From positions 1 through 64,000 of the forward strand of contig NZ_SPQT01000015.1 in assembly GCF_004571025.1 (NCBI RefSeq): DNA of 64,000 bases, written 5' to 3'. Each line of letters begins with the position of its first letter. The stretch's first letter is position 1. Of the stretch, positions 17,172 through 27,902 are shown in pieces. The position numbers and the translations under genes are program-made. The notes under the pieces are model-generated. The model searched no databases, was not told the origin of the DNA, and worked only from the letters and a program-made list of their open reading frames with translations. The DNA is from Bradyrhizobium niftali. Lineage in GTDB: Bacteria > Pseudomonadota > Alphaproteobacteria > Rhizobiales > Xanthobacteraceae.

Positions 17172-17999
17172 TCAGGAATGCATCCAGAATGCGGGCTTCG
17201 CCGGCTCCAGCCGGCCGCCCACGCGCACCGGCGCGATGCGCAGTGCGAGGCCCGTTGCATCGTCGGTCTCGATCGCAACGCCGCTGAGCGTCGCCACACC
17301 CGCCGCCGGCTCGAAACGCCCCGACGGAATCCCCGACGTGAACCTCCGCAGCGGTTCTTCCTTCTGCATGCCGATGATGGAATCGTAGTCGCCGGTCATG
17401 CCGGCATCGGTCATGTAGGCGGTGCCGCCGGTGAGGATCTGGTGATCGGCGGTCGGCACATGGGTGTGGGTGCCGACGACGAGGCTGGCGCGGCCGTCGC
17501 AGAAGAAGCCGATGCCCTGCTTCTCGCTGGTCGCCTCGCAATGGAAATCGACGACGATGGCATCGGCGGCGACACCGAGCGGACAGGCGCCGAGCTCGCG
17601 CTCCAGCGCCGCAAAGGGATCGTCGAACGGGGTCATGAAGACGCGGCCCAAGGCATTGATGACCAGCGCATGCTTGCCGTTCTTGGTCTCGACCAAAGCG
17701 GCGCCGCGGCCGGGCGTGCCGCGCGGATAGTTTGCCGGCCGCACCAGGCGATCGGCGCGCTCGATGAACACCATGGCCTCGCGCTGGTCCCAGGAGTGAT
17801 TGCCGAGCGTTACCGCGTCGGCGCCGGCATCGAGAAACTCGTGATAGATCGCCTCGGTGATGCCGAAGCCGCCGGCGGAATTTTCGCCGTTGACGACGAC
17901 GAAATCGAGCGACCAGTCCTTGACCATGCCGGGCAGATATTCGGCGATGGCGTTGCGGCCGCTACGACCGACGACATCACCCACGAAGAGAATGCGCAA
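17172..17999 (-). CDS. YmdB-family metallophosphoesterase (2',3'-cyclic-nucleotide 2'-phosphodiesterase type)
   Basis: A 275-residue protein of the TIGR00282/YmdB family. It shows the complete metal site: MRILFVGDVVGRSGRNA, VNGENSAGGFG, LGNHSWDQ, VDFHCEATSEK and GTHTHVPTADHQIL, ending with the characteristic MTDAGMTGDYDSIIGM. The Bacillus homologue hydrolyses cyclic nucleotides and influences biofilm/motility decisions; that physiology cannot be assumed here. Its start lies inside the 3' end of the 5-formyl-THF cyclo-ligase gene (overlap 17977-17999), so the two are translationally linked. Cytoplasmic, normal length. Confidence 0.92.
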   Translation of the reverse strand: MRILFVGDVVGRSGRNAIAEYLPGMVKDWSLDFVVVNGENSAGGFGITEAIYHEFLDAGADAVTLGNHSWDQREAMVFIERADRLVRPANYPRGTPGRGAALVETKNGKHALVINALGRVFMTPFDDPFAALERELGACPLGVAADAIVVDFHCEATSEKQGIGFFCDGRASLVVGTHTHVPTADHQILTGGTAYMTDAGMTGDYDSIIGMQKEEPLRRFTSGIPSGRFEPAAGVATLSGVAIETDDATGLALRIAPVRVGGRLEPAKPAFWMHS

Positions 18000-18573
18000 C
18001 TTCAGAACTCCGGAAATCGAACACGTCCGATTCCGTTAGCACATAATCCAGCGCGACGTCGTGGGATAGTGCCGGAACCGCCTCGATCTCCTGCGCGGCA
18101 AAGGCAAGACCGATGCCGACGATTTGCTTGGTCTTGCGTAAGTGAGCGAAGGTGAAATCGTAATGCCCCGCACCGTAGCCGATGCGGTGGCCGAGGCGGT
18201 CGAAGGCCGCGAGCGGCGTCAGCATGATGTCGGGGATCACTTCGGCGGCGGCCGGCGACGGCTCGGGAATGCCGAGCGGACCGAGCATCAGCCGGTCGCT
18301 CGGATGAAAGATACGGAAGACCAGCGACTGGCCGCGCGCGGTGACGCAAGGCAGCGCCAGCCTTGCGCCCTCCTCGGCGAGCTTCCTCAAGAGCGGCATC
18401 GGATCGATCTCGCTGCGGATCGGCGAATAACCGGAGACGATGCTGCCCGGCAGCAGCTTGAACGGCAGTCCGCGCTTGGCGAGCTTGGTGGCCGCAGCGG
18501 TGCGCTTCTTCTCGCTCAGCGCGTCGCGTTTGGCGAGGGCCTTGGCACGGAGTTCGGCTTTGGAATTGGACAT
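17977..18573 (-). CDS. 5-formyltetrahydrofolate cyclo-ligase
   Basis: A 198-residue enzyme that converts 5-formyl-THF and ATP to 5,10-methenyl-THF. Family signatures are the N-terminal KAELRAKALAKRDAL, the substrate/ATP region SGYSPIRSEIDPMPL and the C-terminal LAAFDRLGHRIGYGAGHYD. The start at 18573 (MSNSKAEL) follows the family; an upstream extension to 18612 runs into a repeat. The gene lies immediately downstream of the 6S RNA gene and zapA on the same strand. The same zapA-ssrS-ygfA order is known from gamma- and alphaproteobacteria, which supports both assignments. Confidence 0.93.
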   Translation of the reverse strand: MSNSKAELRAKALAKRDALSEKKRTAAATKLAKRGLPFKLLPGSIVSGYSPIRSEIDPMPLLRKLAEEGARLALPCVTARGQSLVFRIFHPSDRLMLGPLGIPEPSPAAAEVIPDIMLTPLAAFDRLGHRIGYGAGHYDFTFAHLRKTKQIVGIGLAFAAQEIEAVPALSHDVALDYVLTESDVFDFRSSEVAHSLRG

Positions 18574-18607
18574 GCGCGCTTTCCCCCGAAGGCAGAGCCC
18601 GTCTGCC

Positions 18608-18711
18608 GTCATCGCCCGCGAAGGCGGGCGATCCAGTATTCCAGAGACGCCAGTTGCAAGAACCGAGACGCCGCGGCGTACTGGATGCCCCGGTCAAGCC
18701 GGGGCATGACA
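18608..18711. repeat. Palindromic intergenic repeat, family B (copy 2)
   Basis: GTCATCGCCCGCGAAGGCGG and the distal CCCGGTCAAGCCGGGGCATG arm flank the central GATCCAGTATTCC and GTACTGGATGCC pieces. It lies between the cyclo-ligase gene and the 6S RNA. Confidence 0.75.
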
Positions 18712-18783
18712 CCGAGACTTTGATTGAACCGCAAGCGTGTCGGGGACGCAATTTCGACAAGCACAAACCAAGCAAACAAAAGT

Positions 18784-18943
18784 GCGAAGCCGCGGACGCC
18801 GTTGAAGCACTCGATCCCGGAGTTCCCTACGAAAGTAGGTGGGCACCATATGTCCGGGCCCACGGGCCCGGCCAGGGACAGTTCCCTAAAGGATCGATAA
18901 GGCCCCGGGGATATATGGCTCCGGACGCGCGTCGCAGCCTCGC
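18784..18943 (-). ncRNA. ssrS: 6S RNA
   Basis: About 160 nt on the minus strand between zapA and the 5-formyl-THF cyclo-ligase gene, the conserved location of 6S RNA. The 5' end GCGAGGCTGCGACGC pairs with the 3' end GGCGTCCGCGGCTTCGC to make the closing stem. Between them are the long imperfect hairpin with GGGAACTGTCCCTGG and the CCACCTACTTTCGTAGG hairpin followed by GAACTCCGGGATCGA, which I associate with rhizobial 6S RNA. A run ACTTTTGTTTG follows the 3' end. Upstream, CTGGTG and TTACAT with 17 bp spacing could be the promoter. 6S RNA mimics an open promoter and sequesters RNA polymerase with its housekeeping sigma factor. Ends are estimates from pairing. Confidence 0.85.
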
Positions 18944-19024
18944 CTGCGCAATGTAACAACGATACTGACGAATCACCAGAGCGATCCCACGTGGCCGCCG
19001 GGATACGGCGATAATGCTCGGCCT

Positions 19025-19137
19025 GCATGGTTCGAGACGCCCGCTTGGGGCGGGCTCCTCACCATGAGGGTCCAAGATGTCCCGCAAGCAAGACCTCATC
19101 CTGAGGAGCCCGCAAAAAGCGGGCGTCTCGAAGGATG
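19025..19137. repeat. Palindromic intergenic repeat, family A (copy 2)
   Basis: CATGGTTCGAGACGCCCGC, then GGCTCCTCACCATGAGG, and in the distal half CATCCTGAGGAGCCCGC followed by GCGGGCGTCTCGAAGGATGG. The same arms occur in the other order at 290-392. It lies between the 6S RNA promoter and zapA. Confidence 0.75.
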
Positions 19138-19160
19138 GCCACTAAGGAAGACGCCAACGG

Positions 19161-19544
19161 TCAGCCGATCGCGATCCCGTTGCCGACGGTCCGGTTCAAG
19201 ACCTGGGTCGATTTCTCGATGCGTTCGGCGGCGGCGTTCAACGCATTCACCACCGCGTTCTGCGTCATCCTGGCGCGCTCGACGGCGGCATTGCGGAAAT
19301 CCCGCAGCTCGGTCAATTCCTGCTCCATGGCGCGGACGCGGTTGCCGGCGTCGACCAGTTCGTCGCAGACGGTCAGCGCCGCCATCACCGTGAGCCTGGC
19401 ATCACCGATCTCGCCGAATTTTCCACGTAGTGACTGAATCCGCGTCTCCAGGCTTTCGGCGAGCTTGAGCAGCCGCACCTCCTGGCCCTCCTCGCAGGCC
19501 ATGCGGTATTGCCGGCCATTGATGGTGACGTTGATGTGGCTCAT
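19161..19544 (-). CDS. zapA: Cell division protein ZapA
   Basis: A 127-residue FtsZ-ring-associated protein. It opens MSHINVTINGRQYRMACEEG, the family's beta-hairpin, and continues with LLKLAESLETRIQSLRG and a C-terminal coiled coil (VRAMEQELTELRDFRNAAVE) that forms the tetramer. ZapA bundles FtsZ filaments at midcell. It is coupled to the preceding DUF4164 gene by a four-base overlap (19541-19544) and followed by the 6S RNA gene. Normal length for an alphaproteobacterial member. Confidence 0.94.
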   Translation of the reverse strand: MSHINVTINGRQYRMACEEGQEVRLLKLAESLETRIQSLRGKFGEIGDARLTVMAALTVCDELVDAGNRVRAMEQELTELRDFRNAAVERARMTQNAVVNALNAAAERIEKSTQVLNRTVGNGIAIG

Positions 19545-19861
19545 CCATCCTCTCCGGTATCGAGCACCGAGCGTATCGTGACGATTGCGGAATCCAGCCG
19601 GTCGGAGATCTCGCGATTGGTGCGCTCCAGCTTGCGCGCCTTCACCAGCGCACCATCGAGCTCATCGGCAAGCCGCGAGCGGTCCGCGCCCAGTGCCTGG
19701 ATTCGCGCAGCGAGTTCGTTCTCGTCGCGATCGGCATCGCGCCGCCGCTCGACCGCGCTTTCGAGCGCGTCGAGCGCCGCCATGAGCCTGCGGGTCGCGA
19801 TCTCGATCTCGACGGCGGAGGACTCGGTCATGGCGGAACTGTTGGAAACGCGATCGTTCAT
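19541..19861 (-). CDS. DUF4164-type coiled-coil protein
   Basis: A 106-residue, strongly charged helical protein with heptad-like pattern (ALDALESAVERRRDADRDEN, then DELDGALVKARKLERTNREI). DUF4164 proteins are found upstream of zapA in Rhizobiales. A ZapB-like role is an attractive guess because of size, coiled coil and coupling to zapA, but it is not established. Two starts are possible: MNDRVSNSSA at 19861 or MTESSAVEIE at 19831. The frame is open to 20341, far too long. A promoter-like pair lies about 86-114 bp upstream. Confidence 0.8.
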   Translation of the reverse strand: MNDRVSNSSAMTESSAVEIEIATRRLMAALDALESAVERRRDADRDENELAARIQALGADRSRLADELDGALVKARKLERTNREISDRLDSAIVTIRSVLDTGEDG

Positions 19862-19946
19862 GCGGTCAGCGGCGGACCTTGGTGGCCTTTGCATCGGGGC
19901 TTGCCGCCCAGCAAAAGACTCGGTTCGGCAAGCGGTTAGAAGCAGA

Positions 19947-19975
19947 AATTTACGTGGCAAGCTAGCAAATCGCAA
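19947..19975 (-). promoter_or_regulatory. Predicted promoter for DUF4164-zapA
   Basis: Read on the minus strand, TTGCGA (19970-19975) and TAAATT (19947-19952) are 17 bp apart, upstream of the DUF4164 start. The rest of the gap to transketolase (19976-20227) contains no gene; it must hold the tkt promoter, but no clear -35/-10 pair was found. Confidence 0.45.
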
Positions 19976-20227
19976 CGTCGCCGCGAAACTATGCACCGAT
20001 AGATCGGCCCTCGGCATGCCGGCCGGCTGGTTCCCGATCTGCATGATCCGCGGCTGCGGCTTTTCCGGATCAGGCCGTACGCAACTTTTGCGGCCAAACC
20101 GGCGTTTGATTGCCTTGGACTCCCGGAACCGAGATGCTATCCAGCCCCCAACCTCCCGTGACCGCCAGGCTCGATCCAGCGCGGCGCACACGGCCATCAA
20201 GCACCTCATTCCAGACGGATTTTCATC

Positions 20228-22243
<2,016 letters not shown>

Positions 22244-22296
22244 GAGTTGAGCTTGCCAAAAAAAAGGACTACGTAACGTCCCATATGATCAAGCAC

Positions 22297-22315
22297 CGCC
22301 CGGCCGAACCGGGCG
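22297..22315. other. Short hairpin in the tkt-gap gap
   Basis: CGCCCGG and CCGGGCG flank a five-base loop about 54 bp after the tkt stop. No U-run follows on the plus strand, so it is not a classical terminator. It might stabilise an mRNA end or be meaningless in such GC-rich DNA. Confidence 0.3.
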
Positions 22316-22392
22316 TCCGCCCTAAAAAACCCTCGCTGACGCGTTAGCCGCGCGTCCGGCGGGATGACAACGGTCATTGAAGGAGACGAAAG

Positions 22393-23400
<1,008 letters not shown>

Positions 23401-23405
23401 GCAAG

Positions 23406-23534
23406 GTCTCGTGTCCCGGACGCGGCGCAGCGTGGCCTCACGATGCGCCGCAGAGCCGGGACTCATGTCTCACCCCGCGTAGGTCCCGGTTCGGCACAGC
23501 GGCACTTCGCGCCGCAGTGCGCCCGGGACAAGAG
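23406..23534. repeat. Palindromic intergenic repeat, family D (copy 1)
   Basis: GTCTCGTGTCCCGGACGCGG at one end and GCGCCCGGGACAAGAG at the other, with CGCAGAGCCGGGACTCATG inside. It fills the gap between gap and pgk. A second copy is at 55396-55524. Confidence 0.7.
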
Positions 23535-23542
23535 AGTGTCCG

Positions 23543-24739
23543 ATGGCAAACAAATTCCGCACCCTCGACGACGTCGACGTGAAGGGCAAACGCGTGCTGC
23601 TGCGCGTCGACCTTAACGTGCCCATGGAGAACGGGCGCGTCAGCGACGCAACGCGGCTCGAGCGCGTCGCGCCGACCATCGCCGAGCTCTCGGACAAGGG
23701 CGGCAAGGTGATCCTGCTCGCGCATTTCGGCCGGCCGAAGGGACGCGACGCCAAGGAGTCGCTCAAGCCCGTCGCCGAGGCGCTGTCGAAGGTGGTGAAG
23801 AAGCCGGTCGCGTTTGCCGACGACTGCATCGGCGAGCCCGCGGCCTCGGCCGTGGCGGCACTCGAGGATGGCGACATCCTCTGTCTGGAAAACACCCGCT
23901 TCCACAAGGAAGAGGAAAAGAACGATCCCGCCTTCGTCGTGGAATTGGCCAAGCTCGGCGACATCTGGGTCAATGACGCGTTCTCGGCCGCGCACCGCGC
24001 CCACGCCTCGACCGAGGGCCTCGGCCACAAGCTGCCGGGCTATGCAGGCCGCACCATGCAGGCCGAGCTCGATGCGCTGGAGAAGGCGCTGGGCTCGCCG
24101 ACCAAGCCGGTCATCGCGATCATCGGCGGCGCCAAGGTCTCGACCAAGATCGACCTGCTCGAAAACCTCGTCAGCAAGGTCGACGCACTCGTGATCGGCG
24201 GCGGCATGGCCAACACCTTCCTGCACGCCCAGGGCGTCGGAATCGGCAAGTCGCTGGCCGAGAAGGATCTCGCGCCGACCGCGCTGCGGATCATGGAAAA
24301 GGCGGAAGCCGCCAACTGCGCCATCATCCTGCCGGTCGACGCCACGGTTGCCTATCATTTCGCGGCGAACGCGCCCTCCCACGCCTACGGCCTCGATGCG
24401 ATCCCGGCCGACGGCATGATCCTCGACGTCGGCCCGCAATCGGTCGCGCGCGTCCACGCCGCGATCGACGATGCGGCGACGCTGGTCTGGAACGGGCCGT
24501 TAGGGGCCTTCGAGATGCAGCCGTTCGACCGCGGCACGGTCGCGGCCGCCAAGCACGCCGCCGAGCGCACCAGGGCGAAAAAGCTGATCTCGATCGCGGG
24601 CGGCGGCGACACCGTCGCGGCCCTCAACCAGGCCCATGTGGCCGGTGACTTCACCTATGTCTCGACCGCCGGTGGCGCATTTCTTGAATGGATGGAAGGC
24701 AAGCCACTGCCCGGCGTCGAGGTCCTGCGCGTCAAGTAG
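23543..24739 (+). CDS. pgk: Phosphoglycerate kinase
   Basis: A 398-residue glycolytic/Calvin-cycle kinase transferring phosphate between 1,3-bisphosphoglycerate and ADP. Signatures are VLLRVDLNVPMENGRV, LLAHFGRPKG, VNDAFSAAHRAHAS, the hinge region VIAIIGGAKVSTKIDLLENL, and the nucleotide-binding WNGPLGAFEM and SIAGGGDTVAAL. Normal length. It is separated from gap by a family D repeat and from the class II aldolase by 55 bp. The repeat at the gap-pgk junction may act on the stability of a shared transcript. Confidence 0.98.
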   Translation: MANKFRTLDDVDVKGKRVLLRVDLNVPMENGRVSDATRLERVAPTIAELSDKGGKVILLAHFGRPKGRDAKESLKPVAEALSKVVKKPVAFADDCIGEPAASAVAALEDGDILCLENTRFHKEEEKNDPAFVVELAKLGDIWVNDAFSAAHRAHASTEGLGHKLPGYAGRTMQAELDALEKALGSPTKPVIAIIGGAKVSTKIDLLENLVSKVDALVIGGGMANTFLHAQGVGIGKSLAEKDLAPTALRIMEKAEAANCAIILPVDATVAYHFAANAPSHAYGLDAIPADGMILDVGPQSVARVHAAIDDAATLVWNGPLGAFEMQPFDRGTVAAAKHAAERTRAKKLISIAGGGDTVAALNQAHVAGDFTYVSTAGGAFLEWMEGKPLPGVEVLRVK

Positions 24740-24794
24740 TCAGTCGACAAGTAGCTAGCGGGGCCCTGAAGGCCCAAACCGGAGAAAAAGACAC

Positions 24795-25862
24795 ATGGCT
24801 CGGATCACGTTACGTCAATTGCTCGACCATGCGGCTGAGAACGATTACGGCGTACCGGCCTTCAACATCAACAACATGGAACAGGCGCTGGCGATCATGG
24901 ACGCCGCCAACCAGGTCGATGCGCCCGTCATCATCCAGGCCTCGCGCGGTGCGCGCTCCTACGCCAACGACGTCATGCTCAAGCACATGATGGACGCGGT
25001 GACCGAGATCTATCCGCACATCCCGGTCTGCGTGCATCTCGACCATGGCAACGAGCCCGCGACCTGCATGACCGCGATCCAGGCCGGTTTCACCTCGGTG
25101 ATGATGGACGGCTCGCTCAAGGCCGACGGCAAGACCCCCGGCGACTGGGGCTACAATGTCGGCGTCACCAAGACCGTGACCGACATGGCCCATCTCGGCG
25201 GCATCTCCGTCGAGGGCGAGCTTGGCGTGCTCGGCTCGCTCGAGACCGGCATGGGCGACAAGGAAGACGGCCACGGCGCCGAAGGCAAGCTGAGCCACGA
25301 CCAGCTCCTGACCAATCCGGACGAGGCCGTGAAGTTCGTCCAGGAGACCAGGGTCGACGCGCTCGCGATCGCGATGGGGACGTCTCACGGTGCTTACAAA
25401 TTTACCCGCAAGCCGGACGGCGACATCCTCGCCATGAACGTGATCGAGGAGATCCACCGCAAGCTGCCGAACACGCATCTCGTCATGCACGGCTCGTCCT
25501 CGGTGCCGCAGGACCTCCAGGACATCATCAACACCTATGGCGGCAAGATGAAGCCGACCTGGGGCGTGCCGGTCGCCGAGATCCAGCGCGGCATCAAGAA
25601 CGGCGTGCGCAAGATCAACATCGACACCGACAACCGCATGGCGATGACCGGCCAGATCCGGAAGGTGCTGAAGGACAATCCGGAAGAGTTCGACCCGCGC
25701 AAGTACCTGAAGCCGGCGATGGAAGCGATGACCAAGCTGTGCAAGCAGCGGCTCCAGGAGTTCAACACCGCAGGGCAGGCCTCCAAGATCAAGAAGGTCC
25801 TGACCACCGCCGAGATGGCCAAGCGCTACGCCAAGGGCGAGCTCAACCCCCGGGTCGCGTAG
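24795..25862 (+). CDS. fba: Class II fructose-bisphosphate aldolase
   Basis: A 355-residue zinc-dependent aldolase of the Calvin-cycle subtype. It begins MARITLRQLLDHAAENDYGV and shows the metal site VCVHLDHGNEP, GFTSVMMDGS, GELGVLGSLE and the second His region NTHLVMHGSSSVP, with RKINIDTDNRMAMTGQIRK following. A GGAGAAAAAG ribosome-binding site precedes the ATG. The extended C terminus (KVLTTAEMAKRYAKGEL) is typical of CbbA-type enzymes. Its 3' end runs into a short tandem duplication. A second, unrelated (class I) aldolase is the next gene. Confidence 0.96.
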   Translation: MARITLRQLLDHAAENDYGVPAFNINNMEQALAIMDAANQVDAPVIIQASRGARSYANDVMLKHMMDAVTEIYPHIPVCVHLDHGNEPATCMTAIQAGFTSVMMDGSLKADGKTPGDWGYNVGVTKTVTDMAHLGGISVEGELGVLGSLETGMGDKEDGHGAEGKLSHDQLLTNPDEAVKFVQETRVDALAIAMGTSHGAYKFTRKPDGDILAMNVIEEIHRKLPNTHLVMHGSSSVPQDLQDIINTYGGKMKPTWGVPVAEIQRGIKNGVRKINIDTDNRMAMTGQIRKVLKDNPEEFDPRKYLKPAMEAMTKLCKQRLQEFNTAGQASKIKKVLTTAEMAKRYAKGELNPRVA

Positions 25863-25909
25863 CGATCCCCGCGTCGCGTAACGATCCCCGCGTCGCGTAG
25901 CGATCGCGC
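25857..25909. repeat. Tandem 19-bp duplication across the fba stop codon
   Basis: GCGTAGCGATCCCCGCGTC (which contains the TAG stop of fba) is followed by GCGTAACGATCCCCGCGTC and then by a partial third unit GCGTAGCGATCG. Two in-frame-looking stops, TAG and TAA, are thus repeated. Confidence 0.8.
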
Positions 25910-25937
25910 GGTGGCGTGATCCAGTACACGCCCTCTC

Positions 25938-26040
25938 CGTCATTCCGGGGCGCCGCAAAGCGGCGAGCCCGGAATCCATAACCACAGCCTGGGGTTATGG
26001 ATTCCGGGCCTGCGCCTTCCGGCGCATCCCGGAATGACGA
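25938..26040. repeat. Palindromic intergenic repeat, family E (copy 1)
   Basis: CGTCATTCCGGGGCGCCGC and CGGCGCATCCCGGAATGACG form the outer arms; AGCCCGGAATCCATAACCAC and GGTTATGGATTCCGGGCC form the inner ones. It lies between the two aldolase genes. A second copy is at 42669-42768. Confidence 0.75.
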
Positions 26041-26163
26041 CCTTTCTTGCGGCACGACATTCCCTCCCGCCCCTTTACCCTGCGACGAACGTTAACTCGG
26101 CAATTGCCCGAGAACGGTCTATTTTCACGGGCAAGGGCAGAATCGTTTTGGGAGGACCTCTCG

Positions 26164-27204
26164 ATGAATCTGACTGAGCTCAACAGGATCGCGACCGCCA
26201 TGGTCGCGCCCGGCAAGGGCATTCTTGCCGCCGACGAATCCTCCGGCACCATCAAGAAGCGCTTCGACGCGATCGGCGTGGAATCGACGGAATCAAACCG
26301 CCGCGACTACCGCGAGATGCTGTTCCGATCCAGGGAAGCCATGAGCCAGTACATCTCCGGCGTGATCCTCTATGACGAGACGATCTGGCAGGATGCGAAG
26401 GACGGCACGCCGCTGGTGAAGCTGATCGAGAGTAGCGGCGCCATCCCCGGCATCAAGGTCGACGAAGGCACGCAAGCCCTGCCGATGTGCCCGGGCGAAC
26501 TTGTCACCGTCGGGCTCGACAAGCTCGCCGAACGGCTGAAGAAGTATTACGAGCGCGGCGCGCGCTTTGCCAAATGGCGCGCAGTGATCGACATCGGCAG
26601 CGGCACTGACGGCCGGGGCATCCCCTCGATGACCGCGATCGGCGTCAACGCCCACGCGCTGGCGCGCTATGCCGCGCTGTGCCAGGCCGCGCAGATCGTG
26701 CCGATCGTCGAGCCGGAGGTGCTGATGGACGGCGACCACGACATCGACCGCTGCTATGAAGTAACCCAGCGCGTGCTCAACAAGACCTTCCAGGAATTGC
26801 GCGTGCAGCGCGTCGCGCTCGAAGGCATGGTACTGAAACCGAACATGGCGATCTCAGGCAAGAAGTGCGCGAAGCAGGCCTCCGTCGAGGACGTCGCGGA
26901 GAAGACGATACGGCTGCTCAAGGCCTGCGTGCCGGCCGCCGTGCCCGGCATCGCCTTCCTCTCCGGCGGCCAGTCCGACGAAGAGGCAACGGCGCATCTC
27001 AACGCCATGCACAAGCTCGGCCCGCTGCCCTGGGGCCTGACCTTCTCCTACGGCCGCGCGCTGCAGGCCGCGCCGCAGAAGGCCTGGTCGGGCAAGGCCG
27101 AGAACGTCGCGGCCGGCCAGCGCGCCTTCAGCCATCGTGCACGAATGAACGGCCTCGCCTCCAAGGGCGAATGGCAAAGCAGCCTGGAAAAGAAAGCGGC
27201 CTAG
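26164..27204 (+). CDS. Class I fructose-bisphosphate aldolase
   Basis: A 346-residue Schiff-base aldolase, evolutionarily unrelated to the class II enzyme just upstream. It begins MNLTELNRIATAMVAPGKGI, then LAADESSGTIKKRF. The lysine expected to form the Schiff base is in LEGMVLKPNMAI, and the phosphate-binding end is IAFLSGGQSDEEAT. GGGAGGACC before the ATG fixes the start; the open frame to 26047 overlaps a repeat. Having both aldolase classes side by side suggests they serve different conditions, or different flux directions, but nothing in the sequence shows which. Confidence 0.95.
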   Translation: MNLTELNRIATAMVAPGKGILAADESSGTIKKRFDAIGVESTESNRRDYREMLFRSREAMSQYISGVILYDETIWQDAKDGTPLVKLIESSGAIPGIKVDEGTQALPMCPGELVTVGLDKLAERLKKYYERGARFAKWRAVIDIGSGTDGRGIPSMTAIGVNAHALARYAALCQAAQIVPIVEPEVLMDGDHDIDRCYEVTQRVLNKTFQELRVQRVALEGMVLKPNMAISGKKCAKQASVEDVAEKTIRLLKACVPAAVPGIAFLSGGQSDEEATAHLNAMHKLGPLPWGLTFSYGRALQAAPQKAWSGKAENVAAGQRAFSHRARMNGLASKGEWQSSLEKKAA

Positions 27205-27207
27205 ACC

Positions 27208-27894
27208 TTGTCGAACAAATCGCCTCCGCCGCGCCCGGCGCCGCGCCTATATCTCGCGACGCCTGTCGTCGATGACCCGGCTTCGCTCGTCGCCGAACTG
27301 CCGGGCCTGCTCGCCTCGGCCGACGTCGCGGCCGTGCTGGTGCGGCTGAAGGAGACCGACCAGCGCACCATGATCTCGTGGATCAAGGCACTCGCGCCGC
27401 CGGTCCAGAAGGCCGGCGCCGCACTGCTGATCGACGGCCATGCCGAACTGGTCGCGCGCGGTGGCGCCGACGGCGCGCACCTGCCCGGCATCGCCGCGCT
27501 GAAAGAGGCCCTGCCATCGCTCAAGCCCGATCGCATCGCCGGCGTCGGCGGGCTGACGACGCGGCACCATTCCATGGATGCGGGCGAGATGGGCGCGGAC
27601 TATTTGCTGTTCGGCGAGCCCGACGCGAAGGGCCAGCGGCCGTCGTCCCAGGCGATTGCCGAGCGGCTGGACTGGTGGGCCGAGCTGTTCGAGCCGCCCT
27701 GCGTCGGCTTTGCGACCTCGCTGGAAGAGGCCTACGACTTCGCCGCCAGCGGCGCCGATTTCGTGCTGGTCGGCGAGTTCATCTGGGCCGATCCGCGCGG
27801 GGCCAAGGCCGCGCTGATCGAGGCCGACGCTGCGATCAAGAAGGCCCATGCGACCGCGCCTGCAAGCCAAAATCCTGCGGGCGAGCACGGCTAG
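27208..27894 (+). CDS. Thiamine phosphate synthase-like protein (ThiE/TenI fold)
   Basis: A 228-residue TIM-barrel protein beginning at a TTG codon four bases after the aldolase stop. It carries LYLATPVVDD, GAALLIDGHAELVARGGADG, VGGLTTRHHSMDAGEMGADY and ADFVLVGEFIWADPRGAKAA, the pattern of the ThiE/TenI superfamily. True ThiE joins the thiazole and pyrimidine halves of thiamine. Several phosphate-site and pyrophosphate-contact residues look altered (no QxR-K near the start; ADYLLFGEP in place of the usual AD-Y-GxGP), so a divergent role is possible. The tight spacing implies co-transcription with the class I aldolase. Confidence 0.75.
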   Translation: MSNKSPPPRPAPRLYLATPVVDDPASLVAELPGLLASADVAAVLVRLKETDQRTMISWIKALAPPVQKAGAALLIDGHAELVARGGADGAHLPGIAALKEALPSLKPDRIAGVGGLTTRHHSMDAGEMGADYLLFGEPDAKGQRPSSQAIAERLDWWAELFEPPCVGFATSLEEAYDFAASGADFVLVGEFIWADPRGAKAALIEADAAIKKAHATAPASQNPAGEHG

Positions 27895-27902
27895 CGCCCG
27901 AC

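Noticed and set aside
22297..22315. Hairpin after tkt as a terminator
   Set aside because: No U-run follows on the plus strand; reported only as a hairpin.
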